From NCBI GenBank assembly GCA_016929305.1, contig JAFGJC010000506.1:1-6048 (forward strand): 6,048 bases of DNA, in the 5' to 3' direction. A program made the position numbers and the translations under genes. The notes under the pieces are model-generated. The model was not told where the DNA came from. It worked only from the letters and a program-made list of their open reading frames with translations, and did not search any database. The DNA comes from a candidate division CSSED10-310 bacterium. GTDB lineage: Bacteria; CSSED10-310; JAFGJC01. The stretch's first letter is position 1, and each line of letters begins with the position of its first letter. Positions 1 to 5,071 of this stretch are shown here, piece by piece.

Positions 1-760
1 ATTTTTCAAAAAAATGATTCACCTCAGAAAGATCGGGATTCGAATCCTTGAGAACGCATCTCGTGTAATTTTCCTTTCGTCGGCGTATCAAAATGAAGTC
101 ATCGAAAAAATGATCCCGGAACGATTACGAGAAAAAATCCGTAATCAATCGGTTGTAATTCCGAACGGAATCGATAATTTCTGGTTCGAAAACATCGGGA
201 GCCCCAAAACCATTGAAGGGAAAAAAGAGATTCGTTTACTCTATGTGGGCGAAATCAGCAAAAATAAAAATGTTCAGGCAACAATAAGAGCAATGGAACA
301 ACTTGATAATATTGAGTCGGCATTATCCTATACACTGACCGCTGTTGGGAAAATCAAAGATAGAAATCTATATGCTCATCTGATAGCAAGCAGTCATTTT
401 AGTTATATTGAACCTCAAAAAAAAGAGAAACTGATCCGCATATATCGGGATCACGACATCTTTGTGATGCCGTCAATCCACGAAACCTTCGGATTAGTGT
501 ATGCTGAAGCAATGAGTCAAGGGTTGCCTGTTGTATATACAAGGGGGCAGGGTTTTGATGGGCAATTTGATGATGGAGATGTGGGCTACGCAGTGGATTG
601 TTTTAACGAAGAAGAAATCGGGAATAGCATTCGAAAAGTGATTAATAAATACACGGGTATTTCAAGCCATTGCATTTTTAATATTGAGAGATTTTCATGG
701 GAATGCATATCGAAGAACTACGCCAATCTCTATAATGGTGTGATAAAGGAAAAATGTTAA
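1..760 (+). CDS. GT4-family glycosyltransferase, C-terminal part (5' end outside window)
   Basis: This is a retaining GT-B fold glycosyltransferase of family GT4, expected to move a sugar from a nucleotide-sugar donor to a lipid-linked glycan on the cytoplasmic side of the membrane. The frame is open to the left edge (FFKK before the first Met at 14), and no ribosome site precedes that Met. The visible 248 residues contain only the end of the N-terminal domain (VIFLSSAYQ) and a full C-terminal donor-binding domain. About 150-180 residues are therefore probably missing because of the window edge, not mutation. Numbered from the Met at 14, the marks are the IPNGID hinge motif (49-54), the LLYVGE strand with NKN after it (75-86), VMPSIHETFGLVYAEA with the EX7E pair E157/E165, and a typical GT4 tail (RFSWECISKNYANLY). 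The stop TAA at 758-760 is followed by the polymerase gene 26 bases on. Donor and acceptor cannot be read from the sequence. Confidence 0.94.
   Translation, partial: FFKKMIHLRKIGIRILENASRVIFLSSAYQNEVIEKMIPERLREKIRNQSVVIPNGIDNFWFENIGSPKTIEGKKEIRLLYVGEISKNKNVQATIRAMEQLDNIESALSYTLTAVGKIKDRNLYAHLIASSHFSYIEPQKKEKLIRIYRDHDIFVMPSIHETFGLVYAEAMSQGLPVVYTRGQGFDGQFDDGDVGYAVDCFNEEEIGNSIRKVINKYTGISSHCIFNIERFSWECISKNYANLYNGVIKEKC
745..750 (+). promoter_or_regulatory. Ribosome binding site of a short leader ORF
   Basis: AAAGGA lies 9 bases before the ATG at 760, inside the last codons of the GT4 gene. It is the best Shine-Dalgarno match at this junction. It serves the ATG at 760 rather than the polymerase ATG at 786, which is 35 bases away. 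Confidence 0.45.
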
Positions 761-792
761 TGGAAAGAAGTATCATGGTATTGAAATGTTGA
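760..792 (+). CDS. 10-codon leader ORF bridging the GT4 and polymerase genes (tentative)
   Basis: The reading frame encodes MERSIMVLKC. Its ATG shares a base with the GT4 stop codon (TAATG, 758-762), and AAAGGA sits 9 bases upstream. Its TGA at 790-792 lies just inside the polymerase start (ATGTTGA, 786-792). Seen directly: an SD, a start-stop overlap at one end and a stop within the next gene at the other. Inferred: ribosomes finishing GT4 could translate this leader and restart at 786, which lacks a well-placed SD of its own (the nearest, AAAGAAG at 764-770, is 15 bases away). The peptide resembles nothing I know. A chance ORF this short is quite possible. Confidence 0.25.
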   Translation: MERSIMVLKC

Positions 793-1955
793 ACGTAATT
801 ATTATTTTCTTGGCACTCAGTCTGGGAACGGCAATAGCTATTCCATGGGGCAGTGTATCCTACAATTTGCAATATGTGCAAATTGTAATACTAATTTACT
901 TTGTATTGATTTGTCTGAAAAAGGCATCAAGAAACCAACCTTTTACTATGGCCAATGCTGACAGACGTCATTGGTTTTTGTGGCTGATTTGTTTTATCTA
1001 TTCTCTTTTCACAGCAGGTTTGGCATCACAACCGATTACTGCACTATCCGGCTCAATCTCGTTATTCTTTGTTCTCATTGCTGTGGTCACTGCCAATCAT
1101 GTGTTACACGATGATCCGGACATTTTTATAACGGCTAACAGATTGTTTATCCTGTCGTTATTTCTGCAATTAGCGGTAAACATGTTTCAAATATCTCAGA
1201 CACATGGACTATCTCTATATGTTTTAAAGAGTTATTCCAATACAGCCATTGGCAATTCAAACACGATATCTTTCTATTTCACTTTTGCTATGCTTTTTGA
1301 ACTAATTGCCAGAGAAAAGAAATGGATCCTATTCACCTTAATGAGTGCTGTTGGCGTTGTTTATACAATATCCAGAGGTGCGATCGTAACGATTATTATC
1401 TGTGTCATTGTTCTTCTTCTCATAAATCCCAGATTGAAAGGAAATCAGAAAAAGAAATTAGTTTTGTCTGTTTTGTTCGTATTTACCGTCATTGTCGCAT
1501 TTCTTCTTTTTACTGTACCGGGGCAAGTATTCCTCAAGAATACTGAAAACCTTCTGCATTCTTCTGCTGTTTCCAGTCGTTTATATTTATGGAGAGATTC
1601 CATACAACAGACATTGGACAATCCGCTCGGGAACGGCATCATTTGGCGAAACGATCCGCATAACACCATATTGCGGGCGTTTAAGGATTTAGGCATTTTT
1701 ATCGGACCGATTTTCATTTTTCTTGTTATTTATCCTTTTCTGTTGGCTCTTAAGAAAGGGTTGAAAAAACTGAATCAGAAAGCGTTGGCGGTTTTGATCG
1801 GTTATTTGTCTGTTTTTGTTCATTCAATGATCGACGTGTTTTATATATCGACCACGCACTTGATTTATATTGTTTTCATAATGACTTATTTTTACTACAT
1901 TATTGAACATCGTCCCGAAAGACTTGTGGAGAAAACTGCAAACGAATATGAGTAA
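786..1955 (+). CDS. wzy: Wzy-type polysaccharide polymerase / O-antigen ligase-like membrane protein
   Basis: This is a 389-residue polytopic membrane protein, probably the polymerase that joins lipid-linked repeat units on the outer face of the cytoplasmic membrane. About 11-12 hydrophobic segments are visible, roughly at residues 3-20, 29-45, 63-79, 86-104, 118-138, 156-175, 180-196, 198-214, 225-244, 303-323, 333-350 and 355-373. The long loop at about 245-302 carries the features of the O-antigen ligase/Wzy_C family: SSRLYLWRDS (263-272), NPLGNGI (279-285) and DPHNTILRAFKDLG (290-303). An SRG motif lies at 196-198. Sequence alone does not separate polymerases from ligases well; the adjacent wzx favours polymerase. 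The ATG at 786 is the only usual start codon after an in-frame TAA at 744-746. Its own SD is weak and distant, which may mean translational coupling to the leader ORF at 760-792. Wzy proteins diverge quickly, so the polymer linkage cannot be predicted. Confidence 0.85.
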   Translation: MLNVIIIFLALSLGTAIAIPWGSVSYNLQYVQIVILIYFVLICLKKASRNQPFTMANADRRHWFLWLICFIYSLFTAGLASQPITALSGSISLFFVLIAVVTANHVLHDDPDIFITANRLFILSLFLQLAVNMFQISQTHGLSLYVLKSYSNTAIGNSNTISFYFTFAMLFELIAREKKWILFTLMSAVGVVYTISRGAIVTIIICVIVLLLINPRLKGNQKKKLVLSVLFVFTVIVAFLLFTVPGQVFLKNTENLLHSSAVSSRLYLWRDSIQQTLDNPLGNGIIWRNDPHNTILRAFKDLGIFIGPIFIFLVIYPFLLALKKGLKKLNQKALAVLIGYLSVFVHSMIDVFYISTTHLIYIVFIMTYFYYIIEHRPERLVEKTANEYE

Positions 1956-2118
1956 ATATATCATGGTGGCAAAACTGATATGCGAATAAGGATAAACGGA
2001 TCAAGGATCAGGTTTACGGGGTGGTTACTTTTCAAAGCAAGATAGCCAATCATCTAGATTGAGCCTTGGCATTGGCGGGAAATAGCATGTGATTTTGTAT
2101 GGTTACGAAGGAGAAAAA
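1956..2118 (+). other. Gap between polymerase and GT2 genes, no convincing gene
   Basis: These 163 bases hold no ORF with both a plausible length and a ribosome site. A frame opening at ATG 1980 encodes 21 residues (MRIRINGSRIRF, then TGWLLFKAR) and stops at 2043-2045. Its basic-then-hydrophobic start could be the 5' stub of a lost membrane protein, but no frame continues it. GGAT occurs three times close together (1990, 1998, 2005). I see no hairpin followed by a T-run, so transcription probably reads through into the GT2 gene. A candidate -35 (TTGGCA, 2066-2071) has no partner -10 at suitable spacing. Confidence 0.5.
2108..2113 (+). promoter_or_regulatory. Ribosome binding site that sets the GT2 start at 2119
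   Basis: AAGGAG is followed by five A residues and then the ATG at 2119, an ideal arrangement. It argues against the in-frame upstream GTG at 2089, which lacks such a site and would add 10 residues ahead of the normal GT2 N-terminus (MKLLSIVVPLKN). Confidence 0.85.
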
Positions 2119-3264
2119 ATGAAGTTATTAAGCATTGTAGTTCCTTTGAAGAATAACTACCATTGTGTGGAATCTATTTTTAGAAAAGTCAGTGATATGG
2201 ATCCGGATATCGTAGAGTTGGTGATTAGTGATAACTCATCTGCCAATGAAGAGATGAAGAGTCTCATCGAAAAGTATTCAACGGCGAACATTGTGTATGT
2301 ACATGAACCGAGTCCAATCAGCATGACGGAGAACTTCGAGATAGGTATAGAGGCGGCAACCGGAAAGTATCTGTGTATGCTGGGTGCCGATGATATGCTC
2401 ACATCCCAAATTATTCAAGTCGCAGAATATATGGAGAGGAATGATATTGACTCAGCTGTGTTTAGGAAGGCCCTCTACAACTGGCCGCAGATGGAATTCC
2501 GCTTTCATGATTTTCCGAGTTTGACGATAAGAAAATCAAACGGGAAGATCAGGATGATCGACTCAGACAAAGAACTCAGTAAAATGCAAAACAGAGGAAT
2601 GGTTTCGGTTGGAAAACTTCCGGGACCTTATCATGGTATTGTTCGGAGAGAGTTGTTTGAGAAGGTTTTTCGCATTGCCGGTCGATTTATTCCAGGGGCC
2701 TCGCCTGATATGGCAATGGCTGTTTCGTTATCTCAAGTGTGCAGTAAGCATGTTTATATTGACGCACCGATTACGGTAAGCGGCCACAGCTATAATAGCG
2801 CCGGTGGAAAGGGTGCCCGGGGTGCACATAAGGGCGATCTAAAGGGCAAATCGTTTTTGCCGAAAAACATCGAAGAAAATTGGCCTGTTTTTGTTCCCAA
2901 AGTCTGGACAGCTCCAACATTATATGCGGATTCTCTTGTCAGCTCTTTATCCGCTATAAATATGCAGTGTCGTATCGATGCACTGAACAAAGAAGCAAAC
3001 TACGCAAACCTAGCCGTGTTTTTTCCGGAATATAGACCATTGCTCAAACCACACATCAAGGGATTAATATCGAGGGTTAAGTACACAGGATATATTGTTT
3101 ATTTTTTCACGGCTCGTTGTATAAAATTCGCATCAAATTGGCTGAGTTTGAAGCTCGGCATAACGCGTAACCGCCTATATCGAAACATAGAAGATTCATA
3201 TCAGGCATCCATTATTATCGAGGAGTTTATTGGCGGTCAGTCACTTGACCGATATTTTCGTTAA
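2119..3264 (+). CDS. GT2-family (GT-A fold) glycosyltransferase
   Basis: This 381-residue inverting glycosyltransferase is expected to add one sugar of the repeat unit at the cytoplasmic membrane face. The N-terminal GT-A domain is clear: LLSIVVPLKNNY (3-14) is the first strand, ELVISDNSS (33-41) is the nucleotide-binding strand with D38/N39, FEIGIEAATGKYLCMLGADDML (73-94) ends in the DXD-like metal site D91/D92, and GASPDMAMA (193-201) holds an acidic residue, D197, in the position usual for the acceptor-side motif. A Gly/Lys-rich stretch (SAGGKGARGAHKGDLKG, 227-243) follows, then LPKNIEENW and PKVWTAPTLYADS, and a C-terminal extension with a moderately hydrophobic helix near 322-347 that may associate with the membrane. 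It is longer than a minimal GT2 domain but within the family range. The start at 2119 is set by the AAGGAG site and by the position of the first strand. The sugar substrate is unknown. Confidence 0.93.
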   Translation: MKLLSIVVPLKNNYHCVESIFRKVSDMDPDIVELVISDNSSANEEMKSLIEKYSTANIVYVHEPSPISMTENFEIGIEAATGKYLCMLGADDMLTSQIIQVAEYMERNDIDSAVFRKALYNWPQMEFRFHDFPSLTIRKSNGKIRMIDSDKELSKMQNRGMVSVGKLPGPYHGIVRRELFEKVFRIAGRFIPGASPDMAMAVSLSQVCSKHVYIDAPITVSGHSYNSAGGKGARGAHKGDLKGKSFLPKNIEENWPVFVPKVWTAPTLYADSLVSSLSAINMQCRIDALNKEANYANLAVFFPEYRPLLKPHIKGLISRVKYTGYIVYFFTARCIKFASNWLSLKLGITRNRLYRNIEDSYQASIIIEEFIGGQSLDRYFR

Positions 3265-3353
3265 CTGGTTTTGAATGATATGAAGCAGGTATACACACAG
3301 ATGAAACGTTGTGATTGGCTCGTTTTTGGCAAATTAGATTTTGAAAAGAGGAT
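3265..3353 (+). other. Gap between GT2 and flippase genes with a 25-codon ORF
   Basis: No normal-size gene is present. One frame opens at ATG 3280 (MKQVYTQMKR, then CDWLVFGKLDFEKRI) and closes with TGA at 3355-3357, overlapping the ATG at 3354 as ATGA. No Shine-Dalgarno site precedes 3280, so translation is doubtful. The AG-rich end of this ORF is simply the ribosome site of the next gene read as codons. No terminator-like hairpin or promoter is visible. Confidence 0.4.
3347..3352 (+). promoter_or_regulatory. Ribosome binding site of the flippase gene
   Basis: AGAGGA lies just before tandem ATG codons at 3354 and 3357. From the GAGG core (3348-3351) the spacer is 2 bases to the first ATG and 5 to the second, so the second is the better-placed start. 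Confidence 0.7.
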
Positions 3354-3356
3354 ATG

Positions 3357-4817
3357 ATGCTGAACAAGCAGTTTACAAAAATTCTAAAGAATTTTTCTTA
3401 TACCTTGATATCGAATCTTTCTACTTTCCTGATTTCACTCATCGTTGCTTTGATTGTCCCCAAAGTAATATCTGTTGAAGAATACGGACTGTTTCAGATT
3501 TTTTTATTCTATACAACATTTACCGGAGCTCTTCATTTTGGATGGAATGACGGAATATATCTGCGTTTCGGAGGAGAAAAATACGAAAATCTCGACAAGA
3601 GCATGTTTTTTTCGCAGTTTTGGATGCAGGTGGTCATGCAAACGGTCATGGCATCCATTGCATTTCTGATTGTGGGAAGAGTCGCGGATTCGGCAGAAAG
3701 AATTTTCATCTTTAGAATGTTGGCAGTATATATGTTGCTCATCAATATCAGAGGTTTTTTCCTTTTACTTCTGCAAGCTACAAATCGAATAAAGGATTAT
3801 TCTTCAATCACAATTCTGTTCAGGATTCCGTATTTCTTTATCGTTATGGGTTTGTTATTTTTTGAAAAGACCTCCTACCAATCTTTGATCATCGCGGATA
3901 TCGCTGGGTTAGCGATTTCAACAGCGATTGCTATTCATAAATGTCGGGATATCGTATTCAGAAAATTCCAGGAATTCAGGCCATCCTTTTCCGAGATTTT
4001 TGAGAATATTCGCGTCGGAAGCAAATTGCTTTTTGCGAACTTTGCGGGTTTACTCATTCTTGGATCGATCCGCTTTGGTATAGACAGAAATTGGGATGAT
4101 ACAACATTCGGAAAGACCAGTCTCGCAATAACGGCGTCCAACATGATGATGTTGTTTATCAGTGCGGTTGCAATCGTCGTTTTTCCGTTGCTGAAAAGAA
4201 CAGCGGTCAGTCGATATCCGACGATCTATACAACCATCCGAAACATTCTGATGGTTGGAGGTTTTGGTCTTCTGCTTCTTTACTACCCCGCTAAATATAT
4301 TCTGCTTTTATGGTTGCCTCAATATGCAGAAAGTCTTCGATTCATGGCGATACTGTTTCCGATCTTTCTATTTGACGGAAAAACATCGATGATTACGAAT
4401 ACTTATTTCAAGGCGTTAAGACACGAAACAAAGATGTTTCACATCAACATTATCTCCTGTATTGTCAGTGTTATATCAACGGTGTTCATCACGTACGTTT
4501 TTCATAATATTCAGTTGGCTATTTTACTGATCACTTTGATGATCGTGTTTCGCGCTACGCTCGCGGAATTAATTATTACGCGGATTATCAACGTGCCTGT
4601 ATATAAGGAAATGACGATGGAAATACTGCTCTGTGCTTTGTTCATTATGGCCGGATGGTTTTTCGATAATTGGTACGCTCCGTTGATTTATGGACTCGGT
4701 TACTTATTGTATCTCTTTATCCGAAGAAAGGATATACTTCAAACGGTTAAAAGAATGAAAGGTTTTATGAATAAGGATTCCGGGACGGATTTGGAATCAA
4801 AATCCGAGAAGGAATGA
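3357..4817 (+). CDS. wzx: Wzx-type polysaccharide repeat-unit flippase (MOP superfamily)
   Basis: This is a 486-residue membrane protein of the MATE/Wzx (MOP exporter) superfamily, expected to move undecaprenyl-linked repeat units from the inner to the outer face of the cytoplasmic membrane. The N-terminus shows the hallmark of polysaccharide flippases: a helix (NFSYTLISNLSTFLISLIV) followed by PKVISVEEYGLFQIF. About 14 hydrophobic segments can be drawn, roughly at 15-36, 46-62, 88-108, 117-140, 153-170, 176-193, 224-243, 258-279, 297-312, 326-340, 363-383, 387-409, 421-437 and 440-456. The middle has the pattern of an Arg/Asp-bearing helix (GSIRFGIDRNW, 236-246), and the cytoplasmic tail is charged (to KSEKE). 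The length is typical for Wzx. ATG 3357 is chosen over 3354 on ribosome-site spacing; the difference is one Met. Substrate specificity normally follows the first sugar and cannot be read here. Confidence 0.92.
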   Translation: MLNKQFTKILKNFSYTLISNLSTFLISLIVALIVPKVISVEEYGLFQIFLFYTTFTGALHFGWNDGIYLRFGGEKYENLDKSMFFSQFWMQVVMQTVMASIAFLIVGRVADSAERIFIFRMLAVYMLLINIRGFFLLLLQATNRIKDYSSITILFRIPYFFIVMGLLFFEKTSYQSLIIADIAGLAISTAIAIHKCRDIVFRKFQEFRPSFSEIFENIRVGSKLLFANFAGLLILGSIRFGIDRNWDDTTFGKTSLAITASNMMMLFISAVAIVVFPLLKRTAVSRYPTIYTTIRNILMVGGFGLLLLYYPAKYILLLWLPQYAESLRFMAILFPIFLFDGKTSMITNTYFKALRHETKMFHINIISCIVSVISTVFITYVFHNIQLAILLITLMIVFRATLAELIITRIINVPVYKEMTMEILLCALFIMAGWFFDNWYAPLIYGLGYLLYLFIRRKDILQTVKRMKGFMNKDSGTDLESKSEKE

Positions 4818-4861
4818 TTTTTTCGACGATCAGTTTCCGAAAACAAAAAGGGTCATCGGGG

Positions 4862-4867
4862 AAGGAG
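4862..4867 (+). promoter_or_regulatory. Consensus ribosome binding site of a 20-codon ORF
   Basis: AAGGAG lies 8 bases before ATG 4876. It is as good as the site used by the GT2 gene, although no normal-length gene follows. That makes it either a functional small-ORF site or a leftover of a lost gene start. Confidence 0.4.
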
Positions 4868-4875
4868 TTGAAGTC

Positions 4876-4938
4876 ATGCCGGATACGAATATTCATACAG
4901 CACGATATTTGATACAATGTGAGAAGTTGAAACGTTAA
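4876..4938 (+). CDS. 20-codon ORF with strong ribosome site, unknown function (tentative)
   Basis: The ORF encodes 20 residues starting MPDTNIHTARY and ending CEKLKR, with TAA at 4936-4938. The reason to list it is its consensus AAGGAG eight bases upstream. The peptide has no membrane segment, signal or motif that I recognise. Its frame stays open upstream to 4771 without another usual start codon, so it could be the start of a gene truncated by the TAA or an internal piece of a decayed gene. It could also be a leader peptide for capE, whose start is 134 bases beyond the TAA, or chance. Confidence 0.25.
   Translation: MPDTNIHTARYLIQCEKLKR
4910..4918 (+). promoter_or_regulatory. Candidate extended -10 promoter ahead of capE
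   Basis: TGATACAAT matches the extended -10 form TGnTATAAT, with TACAAT at 4913-4918 differing from TATAAT at one base. No good -35 is seen 16-18 bases upstream, which extended -10 promoters tolerate. A start near 4925 would give a leader of about 147 bases before capE. Such a match is common by chance in AT-rich DNA. Its place in the longest gap of the window is the only support. Confidence 0.3.
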
Positions 4939-5057
4939 CCAATGCCTGATCATGTCACATACAAGGTGTACGATTCATCACCAGGAGAGCACATCTGATA
5001 ATTGAAAGTCAAATCGAGAATAGAAGCCCTCATATTGTTTGATCGAAAAAAACTCGA

Positions 5058-5062
5058 AAGGA
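5058..5062 (+). promoter_or_regulatory. Ribosome binding site of capE
   Basis: AAGGA (within GAAAGGAA) lies 9 bases before ATG 5072. It confirms the start placing the Rossmann motif at residue 11, as in CapE-family proteins. Confidence 0.75.
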
Positions 5063-5071
5063 ATAATTGAA

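Larger units (their letters stand above)
4818..5071 (+). other. 254-base gap before the capE gene, with short ORFs and a possible promoter
   Basis: No known gene is visible. Short + strand frames include 4814-4912 (32 codons, ATG overlapping the wzx stop as ATGA, poor ribosome spacing), 4876-4938 (20 codons, strong ribosome site), 4942-4998 (18 codons, MPDHVTYKVYDSS) and a TTG-started one, 5002-5070. The last three share one frame, which is open leftwards to 4771. They could be remnants of a decayed gene, but four stops in about 100 codons is near chance for this base composition. There is a weak TTTTCG/CGAAAA inverted repeat (4820-4825, 4838-4843) with a 12-base loop and no T-run after it, so it is not a convincing terminator. 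Confidence 0.5.

Noticed and set aside
14..16. ATG at 14 as the true start of the GT4 gene
   Set aside because: The frame is open to the window edge, no ribosome site precedes this ATG, and the protein would lack most of the N-terminal GT-B domain.
1445..1717. 90-codon minus-strand ORF within wzy
   Set aside because: It lies wholly inside the polymerase gene, covering its conserved loop region, and shows no domain of its own.
1990..2010. GGAT repeats (1990, 1998, 2005) as a functional repeat or binding site
   Set aside because: The copies are only 4-6 bases long, with uneven spacing and no symmetry. They are consistent with chance in purine-rich DNA.
2066..2103. Promoter with TTGGCA as -35 before the GT2 gene
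   Set aside because: No acceptable -10 occurs at 16-18 bases. The nearest candidates (GTGATT, TTGTAT) are poor.
2089..2118. GTG at 2089 as the start of the GT2 gene
   Set aside because: The ATG at 2119 has an ideal AAGGAG five bases upstream and starts directly before the first GT-A strand. The extra 10 residues would include that ribosome site as codons.
4820..4843. TTTTCG/CGAAAA inverted repeat after wzx as a terminator
   Set aside because: The stem is 6 bp and AT-rich with a 12-base loop, and no T-run follows it.
4765..4953. 62-codon minus-strand ORF over the wzx end and following gap
   Set aside because: It is antisense to the wzx tail, has no recognisable domain, and its direction disagrees with the single-strand layout.
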